DNA from: Candidatus Dojkabacteria bacterium UBA2259
GTDB taxonomy: Bacteria; Patescibacteriota; Dojkabacteria; SC72
Direction: 5' to 3'
Assembly (NCBI GenBank): GCA_002347605.1
Contig: DDXN01000017.1
Span: 158-15,234 of the forward strand
DNA length: 15,077 nucleotides
In this document: piece after piece, positions 7,922 to 14,488 of the stretch
How positions within the stretch are numbered: the stretch's first letter is position 1
Layout: each line of letters starts with the position of its first letter
The notes under the pieces: model-generated
What the model was told of the DNA's origin: nothing
Seen by the model: only the letters and a program-made list of their open reading frames with translations
Database searches by the model: none
Position numbers and translations under genes: made by a program

Positions 7922-8293
7922 CTATGGAAGTACAAACCCAAGTACAAATTTCAAAAGCATATAGATTGATACTAAAAGAACCAAACCAATAATAGACCAA
8001 GTAAGAGTTGCCTGTGCTTGTTGTATTCTTCCCGGATCCCCACCTGAAGTAATCCACATATATCCACCTACTATAATCATAGCTACAGCAATTAATCCTC
8101 CAGCAGGGAATACAAATCCCATTATCTTTTCTAATGGGCCACCTGGCAGAACCAAACAACACAGTTGAGGTGGGTTATCTCCTCCACAAAGGCAATTATT
8201 GGTCGGATTAGAGGGCCCATAGGGGTCATCTAACGTGGCATATACAAAACCTGAAAACAATCTAAAGAAGAATTCAAAAAACTTGTTAATCAT
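7922..8293 (-). CDS. T4SS pilin-like protein 6, with a four-cysteine segment
   Basis: The 123-aa protein begins MINKFFEFFFRLFSGFVYAT, which could be a signal peptide cut after FVYA. A polar stretch with four cysteines (Cys34, 36, 45, 46; in CLCGG and LCCLV) follows, then helix 1 (about 60-82), the Gly-Asp-Pro turn GGDPGRIQQAQ with GD at 85-86, and helix 2 (about 98-121). The last half matches the other five pilin-like proteins. The ATG shares one base with the stop of the previous gene, and a strong GGAGGT lies 5 nt upstream, so translation is coupled. The cysteine segment is unique within the array and may be a minor or tip subunit, or a disulfide-linked one; this is inference. Confidence 0.82.
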   Translation of the reverse strand: MINKFFEFFFRLFSGFVYATLDDPYGPSNPTNNCLCGGDNPPQLCCLVLPGGPLEKIMGFVFPAGGLIAVAMIIVGGYMWITSGGDPGRIQQAQATLTWSIIGLVLLVSIYMLLKFVLGFVLP

Positions 8294-8562
8294 TATTTAC
8301 CTCCCAAAAAGTTATCTAATATGAATTGTATAACAAGTGGAGCTATAAATGCTAGTATCATCCCAACTATTGCAAACACCAATGATGAGGTTGCCCTCCC
8401 TACTTTCTTCTCATCACCAAAAGAAAAGATATACTGAAACCCCGATACTATAATCATAATCACTGAAAGGACTGCAGCGAAATTAATTAGCCAATTGATT
8501 ATTTCAAGGATAATACTTTGTACATCTAGATTATTTGCAGTAGTTATATCTGAAAAATCCAT
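8293..8562 (-). CDS. T4SS pilin-like protein 5 (short, no signal peptide)
   Basis: At 89 aa this is the shortest member. It lacks a cleavable signal and begins with a short acidic segment, MDFSDITTANNLDVQ, followed by an amphipathic start of helix 1 (about 17-46, including NWLINFAAVLSVIMIIVSGF), the turn FGDEKKVGRAT with GD at 49-50, and helix 2 (about 60-84). The core motif is close to pilins 3 and 4. It overlaps the next gene by one base. A possible promoter (TTGTCA, 16 nt, TATTCT) ends 6 nt before the ATG. In VirB2/TrbC-like proteins both helices stay in the membrane before assembly. Here the missing signal suggests a membrane-resident subunit. Confidence 0.82.
   Translation of the reverse strand: MDFSDITTANNLDVQSIILEIINWLINFAAVLSVIMIIVSGFQYIFSFGDEKKVGRATSSLVFAIVGMILAFIAPLVIQFILDNFLGGK
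8299..8304 (-). promoter_or_regulatory. Shine-Dalgarno of pilin-like gene 6
   Basis: The minus strand reads GGAGGT, 5 nt before the ATG at 8293, within the last codons of pilin-like gene 5. It is the strongest ribosome binding site in the window and indicates coupled synthesis of the two subunits. Confidence 0.75.
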
Positions 8563-8568
8563 TTATTA

Positions 8569-8596
8569 AGAATAGTTAGTATTAATCCCTTGACAA
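8569..8596 (-). promoter_or_regulatory. Candidate promoter of pilin-like gene 5
   Basis: The minus strand has TTGTCA (8591-8596, five of six to TTGACA), a 16-nt spacer and TATTCT (8569-8574, four of six to TATAAT). The ATG at 8562 begins 6 nt after the -10 hexamer, again predicting a leaderless or nearly leaderless message. Confidence 0.4.
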
Positions 8597-8599
8597 GAG

Positions 8600-9016
8600 T
8601 TATTCCATCTGAAAGGGAGGGTTAATACCCCCGCCACCTCCACCACCTGTCGTTCCTGTAAGAAAATTAGTAAGAACAAAATTTACAAGTAATACTGCTA
8701 TAAAACACACTACTAGACCTACTATTGCAAATGTTAAAGTTTTTGTTGCCTTACCAATTTTGTTCTCATCTCCAGAAGCAGTAATATATTGAAAACCAGC
8801 CACTATTATCATTACAACGGCAATTACTGCAGAAAAACCAATTGCCCAATTAATCAACTTTACTATTAAATCACCCAAGGTAACATCTGGACCACTAAGA
8901 TGTAGCATGTCTTCTAGCCAATCTAGTGGAGCAGCAAAAGTTCTTGTTACAAAAAGAGTTGATGCACTAACAATAGCCATAGCACCCACACTAAAGAACT
9001 TGAGAACTTTCTTCAT
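8600..9016 (-). CDS. T4SS pilin-like protein 4, with Gly-rich C-terminal tail
   Basis: I start at the ATG at 9016 (MKKVLKFFSVGAMAIV) rather than a TTG four codons earlier, because it opens directly with a classical signal peptide ending near TRTFAA. The 138-aa product then has a short exported segment, helix 1 (about 53-78), the turn SGDENKIGKATK with GD at 82-83, helix 2 (about 94-118), and a tail with seven glycines (124-130) ending PPFQME. The core is nearly the same as pilin 3 (shared INWAIGF, GKATKTLTFAIVGLV and CFIAV), pointing to a recent duplication. No Shine-Dalgarno is visible. The family forms conjugative-type pili or membrane pores. Confidence 0.85.
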   Translation of the reverse strand: MKKVLKFFSVGAMAIVSASTLFVTRTFAAPLDWLEDMLHLSGPDVTLGDLIVKLINWAIGFSAVIAVVMIIVAGFQYITASGDENKIGKATKTLTFAIVGLVVCFIAVLLVNFVLTNFLTGTTGGGGGGGINPPFQME

Positions 9017-9045
9017 TACAAAAGACAATTAATTTAGATTACTAC

Positions 9046-9414
9046 CTATTTAATAAATAAAAATCCAAGAACAAAGTTTACTAATATAACTGCAATGAAA
9101 CATATTACTAAACCTACTATTGCAAATGTCAATGTCTTTGTCGCCTTTCCAATTTTGCCCTCATCTCCATTAGCTGTGATATACATATATCCAGCAACTA
9201 TTAACATAATTACTGCAACAATAGCAGCAAATCCAATTGCCCAGTTTATAATTGTCTTAATAAGTGTTGGAACATCTCCAGTTCCTCCGGCTGTAACACC
9301 AGTAAGCCAGTTTCTAGGATCTTCAGCGGCATATACATTACCTACAAATAAACTAGAAACTGTTGCAACTGATACAGTTGCCATTGAAGAGATCTTTTTA
9401 AATATATTCTTCAT
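9046..9414 (-). CDS. T4SS pilin-like protein 3 (signal peptide, canonical two-helix core)
   Basis: The 122-aa protein begins MKNIFKKISSMATVSVATVS and has a signal peptide probably cut after VYA (about residue 29). The mature part has a polar segment with PRNWLTGVTAGGTGD, helix 1 (about 55-80, INWAIGFAAIVAVIMLIVAG), the turn NGDEGKIGKATK with GD at 83-84, and helix 2 (about 95-120) ending the protein. This is the most typical VirB2/TrbC-like layout in the array and the closest relative of pilin 4. A TATAAT box at 9451-9456 would give it a leader of about 30 nt, longer than its neighbours, without a clear Shine-Dalgarno. It may be a major subunit; that is inference. Confidence 0.86.
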   Translation of the reverse strand: MKNIFKKISSMATVSVATVSSLFVGNVYAAEDPRNWLTGVTAGGTGDVPTLIKTIINWAIGFAAIVAVIMLIVAGYMYITANGDEGKIGKATKTLTFAIVGLVICFIAVILVNFVLGFLFIK

Positions 9415-9450
9415 TTTTAAATAAATAAATTTAACTTATCTTAATTACCG

Positions 9451-9479
9451 ATTATAATATAGGACCTCCATTAAAGCAA
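9451..9479 (-). promoter_or_regulatory. Candidate promoter of pilin-like gene 3
   Basis: The minus strand has TTGCTT (9474-9479, three of six to TTGACA), a 17-nt spacer overlapping the end of pilin-like gene 2, and a perfect TATAAT (9451-9456). The expected start leaves about 30 nt of AT-rich leader before the ATG at 9414. Confidence 0.45.
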
Positions 9480-9803
9480 TATCTTCTCAAGTAAATATAC
9501 AATTATTAGCTTTGCAACAAATACTATTACCATACCAACAACAGCAGCTGTAATGGTCTTTCCCCCCTTTGATACCTTGTCGGGATCGCCGTTTGACATA
9601 ATTAAGGTGTATCCTCCAACAATAACCATAATGACTGCAACAACAACAGATAGTCCAATAGCATAATTTAAAATGTCTGTTACAAATTTAACAACTCCTT
9701 CTGGTGTTGACAAATCACTATTCCAAGGAGCTATAGTAATAGGAACCCCTCCAATAGTAGCAAGTAGATACTTCAGTTCAAACTTGTTTTTAGATTTATT
9801 CAT
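9471..9803 (-). CDS. T4SS pilin-like protein 2
   Basis: The 110-aa product has a basic N-terminus (MNKSKNKFELKYLLATIGGV) with no clear cleavable signal, a polar stretch, helix 1 (about 45-68), the turn NGDPDKVSKGGK with GD at 72-73, and helix 2 (about 82-107) ending LLEKILL. The Gly-Asp-Pro-x-Lys turn and both helices match the other members of the array. Helix 2 contains a lysine (AKLI), unusual among the six. The gene starts 8 nt after pilin-like gene 1 with no Shine-Dalgarno, although TAATAT lies 5 nt before the ATG and could be a weak promoter. Confidence 0.82.
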   Translation of the reverse strand: MNKSKNKFELKYLLATIGGVPITIAPWNSDLSTPEGVVKFVTDILNYAIGLSVVVAVIMVIVGGYTLIMSNGDPDKVSKGGKTITAAVVGMVIVFVAKLIIVYLLEKILL

Positions 9804-9811
9804 TTTCTATA

Positions 9812-10144
9812 TTAAGGTTCTATTCCACCAATATTAAATATATTACCTAGAAGCACTAAAATAGTAACAGAGAGAAGTATAAATATGAAACCAATTATTG
9901 CGTTAGTTATTTGATCCCTAGCCTCCTTAAGCTTTTCTGGATCTCCCCTACTTGTCATTAGTTTGAATGTTGCAAATGCAAGAAGAATAAACACACAGAC
10001 ACCACTTAAAGGTATTGCAAAAGATATTATTGTATCAATTATACCCCCAGTGTCTGATGTCCCTGCTTGTAACTCTTTCCATTTTTCAATAGCTTCATCT
10101 ATTGAACTTTGTGCATATATTTTTGAAACATTTGTCATAGACAT
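9812..10144 (-). CDS. T4SS pilin-like protein 1 (first and most divergent of the array)
   Basis: The 110-aa product begins MSMTNVSKIYAQSSIDEAIE. The segment before AQ|SS looks like a signal-cleavage end without its hydrophobic core, and no upstream start codon exists to extend it. Helix 1 spans about 36-60, the turn SRGDPEKLKEARD has GD at 67-68, and helix 2 spans about 80-102. It shares the two-helix, Gly-Asp turn layout but fewer identical residues than the others. Either the Met at 10144 or the one at 10138 could be used; a TATAAT box ends 4 or 10 nt before them. The placement at the head of the array suggests it opens the transcription unit. Confidence 0.78.
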   Translation of the reverse strand: MSMTNVSKIYAQSSIDEAIEKWKELQAGTSDTGGIIDTIISFAIPLSGVCVFILLAFATFKLMTSRGDPEKLKEARDQITNAIIGFIFILLSVTILVLLGNIFNIGGIEP

Positions 10145-10148
10145 CTGA

Positions 10149-10154
10149 ATTATA
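10149..10154 (-). promoter_or_regulatory. -10 box at the head of the pilin array
   Basis: The minus strand reads TATAAT in the 38-nt gap after the helicase gene. It lies 4 nt before the ATG at 10144 and 10 nt before the second ATG at 10138, so the message would be leaderless or nearly so. There is no TGn extension here and no clear -35. Confidence 0.5.
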
Positions 10155-10182
10155 CTAGAGTTTCTGTAATTTTTAAAATATA

Positions 10183-13100
10183 TTACAAAATAGCATCACT
10201 ACATATAGACCTGTAATCACAATACTTACACTTAAAACTATTCGGTGTAGCACCAAATTCTCTCTCCTTAATACTCTGTATTACACTATACACATTCTCT
10301 TTTGCCTCCTCTCTTCTCTTCTGGGAAATATCTACCTCGACCTCAACACCCTCCTCTACAAATATATACTTAGCTTTCGAAACTTTCACTCCCAAGCTCT
10401 GTTCTGCGAATATGCAATAGAGAGGAAGCTGTAAATCATGCTTTATATCAGACTCATCTTTTAATTTCCCACTCTTGTAATCAATTATCTCAACAGTGGG
10501 TACCTCCCCCATCTCTACTAAATCCATCCTATCAATCTTCCCTACAAAACTACTCTCTGGTAAATGTACTGTAAAAGATTGTTCCAAACGATATGGGCTT
10601 TGTCCAACGTTGTAGAATTTGTCATAGAAATCAGACATAGCCTTTAATCCACTCTCTTTCCTTTGATTCTCATGCTGTTTACTCTCATATCCCCTACCTA
10701 TCCAATTCTTAAGAAAGAGATTTGTTAATTCCTCCTTACTTGGTTCCTCTGTAATTCCCAATCCACCTTTGTATCTCTGAACTAATGTGTAGAAATCTCT
10801 CAGTGTATTATGTATTGTAGATCCAAAAGTCATAGATGCATGAGCTTGGGTAGGTATCTGTAAAACATATGAGTATTCATATTTTTTTGGACAGTACTGA
10901 TAGGTATTAATCTGTGAGTAACTTACCTTTTTCCCAACCTCTATTTTAGTATTTTCAGGGATTATCTCTTTCTCTTTTGAACTATACATATTCAAATCAT
11001 CTTCAGACCTGACTATGCTTGGATTATTAAACTCTTGGGTAATATCTCTGTCCAGTATTTCATTTAAAAATATACTGTATTTTTTCTTTCTTTTTGCATT
11101 ACCGTAAAAATTGGCAGTAGTAAGATACAGCTTCTCTTTTGCACGAGTAGCACCAACATAGAACAGTCTTCTCTCTTCCTGTAAATGTTCTTCTCTTTCA
11201 TCCAAACCAGAAAGAGACTCTTTAATTAAATCTTGAGGTATTGGAATGGTATCCTTTCTGTTTTGTGAGGGGAATCTATCTGATACAAGATTAACTAAAA
11301 ATACAACAGGAAATTCCAAACCCTTTGCACTATGAACTGTAAGAATATTCACTGCATCATACTCACTTAAATCCATTTGATCTACAAGTGGAGAATCCCC
11401 TACCTCTATACTGTAATTAAGATAGTCTACATATTCATATGTATTAGAATCGGGATTGACTCTCTCGTACTCTTTTATGGTATTAAAATATCTAGACAGG
11501 TTGTTTACCTTAAACTCTGTTTGGTTTGATTCCTCTTTCAGCAGATTTTGAATGTATCCACTCTCTTGAACAAAAGAGAAAAGTATTTCACCAACAGACG
11601 CATTTTCCTTTAACATCTTTACACATTTATCAAATATTGTAAGAAATTTCTTAATACCATCTTTAGCATCTTGTGAGAGAATTTTGTCACCTAGGTTGCT
11701 GATAGTGAACTCTATGTTGTTACCAATACTCACATTAAAGATACCCTCTAATTCCTCTAATACAGATACCTTGTTCTCTCTTGCACTCCTATTGATATCT
11801 AAAAACTCTCTACTGGTAAGTTGCCACTCTGACATACTAAGTACTTTGTACATTGACACTTCGTCTTTGTAGTCTGTGAGTAACCTTAGGAAGGCTATCA
11901 GAGGCTTTATCTCATCTCTAAAATACAAACCTCTTGAACCTCCAAGTTTGTATGGTATACCAAAATATCTAAGATTTTGAACAATACTATCTGCATGTGC
12001 ATTAGCTCTGACCAATATTGCAACATCCGAAAATTTATACTTCCTGTCTGGTGTTAACTCTACAAATGCAGATTGTCCCCTTTCATTGTATTTCTGGGTA
12101 CCCTCTACTACAGTCTCTTTGCTATTCCCAGTTAATGTTAAAATCTCTTTAGCTATCCACTCCGACTCAGCATCCTCATTACTTGCTGTAGTTAAATTAA
12201 CAATATTATCATCAGGCTCAAATGATCCCTTAGCTATCAACCTTTTATCTACCTTCTCAGTTATCTCTAACCTGTATGGATTGTTATGTTTAATTAATGT
12301 ATATGCAGAATCTAGTATCTCTTGTTGAGATCTATAGTTCTCTGTAAGCACTATCTCCTTTGCTTTAGGATAGTACTGTTTAAACTGTAAGATATTGGAT
12401 ATTGCAGCACCTCTGAATTTGTATATAGCTTGATCATCATCACCTACTACAGTCAAGTTAGGATTTATCTTTCCAATCTTTGCAATATCTGTTTTAGGAT
12501 CTAAACCTGAAAGAATATTTACTAATACACTCTGTGTATAGTTGGTATCCTGGAACTCATCTACTAATGTGTATTTAAATTTGGTCTGATATTTTTTTAA
12601 TACATTAGGCTTCTCCCTAAACAGCTTAATTGTAAGTAGTATTAAATCACCGAAATCTATTCTAGAATTTTGAATCTTTAGCTTAGTATATTCATCATAT
12701 ACGGTAGCAAGTTCAAGAGTATCTTCGTATTCTGCCTTCTGCGCACTACCTCTTTTTGTTAAAGATTTAGCATACAACAGGTATTCATCTGGAGATACAT
12801 CTTCATCCTGCAGTCTAGAAAAATGTTTTAGGATATCGTCTATAAACTTGGTGGGATTTCCATAGGGTCTAAAATTCTTCAATGAGAAATCAAAAAGATG
12901 CTTTCTAAAAAATATATACCCTTCGGCTGCAGACATCATTGTATAGTTACTATCTAAACCAATATGATAACCCTCCTGTTTTAATATCCGATCACAAAAC
13001 GAATGGAATGTTGATATCCATATATCACCATAACCTAAAGACAAATTCTCATCTACCCTATCTAGCATTTCATTTGCAGCTTTGTCTGTAAACGTAAGTG

Positions 13101-13260
13101 CTAGGATTTCATTTGGTTTAGCCCAGTTGTTATTAATAATATGTAGGATCCTTTCTGTAATTACAGCTGTTTTTCCAGTTCCAGATCCGGCAATAATTAA
13201 CAGTGCACCCTTTTTATGCTCAACTGCTAATTTCTGTTTCTCATTTAAGTTAATATTCAT
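10183..13260 (-). CDS. UvrD/PcrA-type superfamily 1 helicase fused to a RecB/Cas4-like Fe-S nuclease
   Basis: The 1025-aa protein has all SF1A helicase motifs: Q-motif LNEKQKLAVEH, Walker A AGSGTGKT with Lys30, DEFQDTN (about 232), VVGDDDQAIYKFRGA (about 268-283), LTENYRS, VHSAKGLEFPVV (about 636-647) and LFYVGATRAKEKL (about 693-706). The last 250 residues form a PD-(D/E)xK nuclease: QYCPKKYEYSY, GKIDRMD (about 904-910) and IDYKSGK (about 922-930). A cysteine near 790 plus Cys1011, 1014 and 1020 (KCKYCDYRSIC) match the 4Fe-4S pattern of AddB, AdnB and Cas4. Family knowledge: such helicase-nucleases resect DNA ends for recombination or process incoming DNA. One chain joining both activities recalls AdnA/AdnB. 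The ATG overlaps the nfo stop as ATGA, so the two are translationally coupled. Confidence 0.92.
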   Translation of the reverse strand: MNINLNEKQKLAVEHKKGALLIIAGSGTGKTAVITERILHIINNNWAKPNEILALTFTDKAANEMLDRVDENLSLGYGDIWISTFHSFCDRILKQEGYHIGLDSNYTMMSAAEGYIFFRKHLFDFSLKNFRPYGNPTKFIDDILKHFSRLQDEDVSPDEYLLYAKSLTKRGSAQKAEYEDTLELATVYDEYTKLKIQNSRIDFGDLILLTIKLFREKPNVLKKYQTKFKYTLVDEFQDTNYTQSVLVNILSGLDPKTDIAKIGKINPNLTVVGDDDQAIYKFRGAAISNILQFKQYYPKAKEIVLTENYRSQQEILDSAYTLIKHNNPYRLEITEKVDKRLIAKGSFEPDDNIVNLTTASNEDAESEWIAKEILTLTGNSKETVVEGTQKYNERGQSAFVELTPDRKYKFSDVAILVRANAHADSIVQNLRYFGIPYKLGGSRGLYFRDEIKPLIAFLRLLTDYKDEVSMYKVLSMSEWQLTSREFLDINRSARENKVSVLEELEGIFNVSIGNNIEFTISNLGDKILSQDAKDGIKKFLTIFDKCVKMLKENASVGEILFSFVQESGYIQNLLKEESNQTEFKVNNLSRYFNTIKEYERVNPDSNTYEYVDYLNYSIEVGDSPLVDQMDLSEYDAVNILTVHSAKGLEFPVVFLVNLVSDRFPSQNRKDTIPIPQDLIKESLSGLDEREEHLQEERRLFYVGATRAKEKLYLTTANFYGNAKRKKKYSIFLNEILDRDITQEFNNPSIVRSEDDLNMYSSKEKEIIPENTKIEVGKKVSYSQINTYQYCPKKYEYSYVLQIPTQAHASMTFGSTIHNTLRDFYTLVQRYKGGLGITEEPSKEELTNLFLKNWIGRGYESKQHENQRKESGLKAMSDFYDKFYNVGQSPYRLEQSFTVHLPESSFVGKIDRMDLVEMGEVPTVEIIDYKSGKLKDESDIKHDLQLPLYCIFAEQSLGVKVSKAKYIFVEEGVEVEVDISQKRREEAKENVYSVIQSIKEREFGATPNSFKCKYCDYRSICSDAIL

Positions 13261-14126
13261 TTTGCTAATTCCTTTAATTGAGATATCTCTTCTAATGCCC
13301 CCTTAGGATTTGATAGGGAAGGAGTTTCAAGTATAAAGGGGATATTTTTAAATTCTTCCCTATGCAATATGTTAGATATTGTATCCTTCCCAAGTTTACC
13401 TTTTCCTAGGTTAGCATGTCTATCTTTGTTAGAACCTAATTCCGTCATAGAATCATTCAGATGTATAGATTTAATTCTTTCAAACTTAAGTGTTTCCCCA
13501 ATCTCTTCTACTACACTATCTATATCGTTGACCCAGTCGTATCCAGCGGCATATGTATGCTGAGTATCTAGTACATACCCTACTCTATCTTTCTCTTTAC
13601 ATCCATCTCTAATATTTGATAACTCTGTAAAGCTTCTTCCCATATTCATTCCTGATCCTGCAGTAGACTCAACCAAAAGCCACTGATCTCCCCCAACCTC
13701 ATTAAGTACCCAATCTATACCGTAAGAGATTCTCTCTAAGCTATCTTCGTAGTTTAATTCTTTCTGAGATCCTGGATGAAAACATACACCTAATACATCA
13801 ACATCTAAGCTATTTTTTGTAATTAATTGAGATACCCTATTTGCGAAATCTAAATATACAACTAAACCCATTTTACCTAAATGGAATAGTTGCTTATCTT
13901 CTCTAGCTAAGTTAGTTAGATATATTCCATGTATTAAGATTTTCTTCACTTGAGAACCCTTTAACTGTTCAACAAATTTCTCAATACTGCTCTGTTCAAT
14001 ATTTTTAGTTGCCCATCTCATAGGAGCAGTAGGCATAATCTGTATGCTATTTATTTCATACCCATCTCCCTGCTTTATTGAATTTTCTATTCCTCCACTA
14101 GAGGATACGTGTGCTCCTAAATACAT
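13257..14126 (-). CDS. nfo: Endonuclease IV, AP endonuclease of base-excision repair
   Basis: Endonuclease IV cuts DNA 5' to abasic sites using three metal ions in a TIM barrel. I start at the ATG at 14126 because MYLGAHVSSSGG is the family's usual N-terminus and a -10 box lies just before it; the in-frame ATG at 14168 would add 14 unrelated residues. The 289-aa product shows IHGIYLTNLA, GVCFHPGS, LLVESTAGSGMNMG, YVLDTQHTYAAGYDW, SIHLNDS, RHANLGKGKLG and FILETP, which carry the expected His, Glu and Asp metal ligands. The common 'DTCHTFAAGYD' is here DTQHTYAAGYD. It overlaps the helicase-nuclease gene by 4 nt, forming a DNA-repair operon. Confidence 0.94.
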   Translation of the reverse strand: MYLGAHVSSSGGIENSIKQGDGYEINSIQIMPTAPMRWATKNIEQSSIEKFVEQLKGSQVKKILIHGIYLTNLAREDKQLFHLGKMGLVVYLDFANRVSQLITKNSLDVDVLGVCFHPGSQKELNYEDSLERISYGIDWVLNEVGGDQWLLVESTAGSGMNMGRSFTELSNIRDGCKEKDRVGYVLDTQHTYAAGYDWVNDIDSVVEEIGETLKFERIKSIHLNDSMTELGSNKDRHANLGKGKLGKDTISNILHREEFKNIPFILETPSLSNPKGALEEISQLKELAK

Positions 14127-14131
14127 AATGT

Positions 14132-14140
14132 ATTTTAACA
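14132..14140 (-). promoter_or_regulatory. Extended -10 promoter of nfo, predicting a leaderless mRNA
   Basis: The minus strand reads TGTTAAAAT, a TGn extension with five of six bases of TATAAT. It ends 5 nt before the ATG at 14126, the same spacing as smpB. This placement only makes sense with the MYLGAH start. Confidence 0.55.
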
Positions 14141-14180
14141 TATATTGCATCTGGAGATACTTAAACACACATTTTTAACT

Positions 14181-14207
14181 TGTCATAATTATGGTATAAT
14201 TTTGACA
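14181..14207 (+). promoter_or_regulatory. Palindromic operator over the -10 box of the toxin-antitoxin genes
   Basis: Arms TGTCATAATTATG (14181-14193) and TATAATTTTGACA (14195-14207) are inverted repeats with 11 of 13 positions matching. The right arm contains a perfect TATAAT (14195-14200) with a TGG extension just before it. Type II antitoxins of the Phd/YefM family usually repress their own promoter through such palindromes, so this is the likely operator. The leader to the ATG at 14228 would be about 20 nt, with no Shine-Dalgarno. Confidence 0.55.
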
Positions 14208-14227
14208 TAATTTAAACAAATATATTT

Positions 14228-14488
14228 ATGCCAAATATCAAACCTATCAGCTATTTAAGAAACACTAAAAAATTGATGCAACTATGTGACAAATCTAGTG
14301 ATGCAATATATTTAACAAAGAATGGGTACAAAGCATTAACAATACTGAATTCTGACAGATACGACAGAGATATGGCCCAACTTGAGATTTACAAAAAAAT
14401 TGTAGAGGCAACAAATGATATTAAAGAGGGTAAAATTTTTAATGCAAAAGAAGAGATTGAGAAACTAGACAAAAAGTATGGGTTCTAA
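14228..14488 (+). CDS. Phd/YefM-family antitoxin
   Basis: The 86-aa product begins MPNIKPISYLRNTKKLMQLC and continues with AIYLTKNGYKALTILNSDRY, the classic Phd/YefM N-terminal DNA-binding fold (the 'pvTkNGrp.avlis.eeYe' segment). The C-terminal half from about residue 50 is Lys/Glu-rich and helical, ending EEIEKLDKKYGF, as expected for the part that wraps around and blocks the toxin. Antitoxin and toxin reading frames overlap by 11 nt, typical of coupled type II pairs. A palindrome over its promoter suggests autoregulation. It is one of the few plus-strand genes and is transcribed away from nfo. Confidence 0.88.
   Translation: MPNIKPISYLRNTKKLMQLCDKSSDAIYLTKNGYKALTILNSDRYDRDMAQLEIYKKIVEATNDIKEGKIFNAKEEIEKLDKKYGF

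Noticed and set aside
7897..7947. 17-residue upstream extension of the SpoIID-like protein
   Set aside because: It would overlap the previous gene and the -10 box, and it adds residues before a complete export signal.
7899..8162. Minus-strand 87-aa ORF rich in Trp, Cys and Tyr
   Set aside because: It is a shifted-frame reading of pilin-like gene 6, whose two-helix core and GGAGGT site are clear in the other frame.
9017..9028. TTG start for pilin-like gene 4
   Set aside because: The ATG at 9016 begins directly with the Lys-Lys signal peptide, and no ribosome site supports the TTG.
10145..10182. Possible terminator between the helicase gene and the pilin array (GTAAT...ATTAC)
   Set aside because: The stem is about 5 AT-rich pairs with internal mismatches and no T tract placed after it.
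13257..13260. Alternative genetic code with UGA as glycine (Gracilibacteria/Absconditabacteria type)
   Set aside because: UGA ends nfo and the 757-aa protein at natural family or domain ends, so UGA is a stop here.
14127..14168. 14-residue upstream extension of endonuclease IV
   Set aside because: The family begins at MYLGAH, and the extension covers the predicted promoter.
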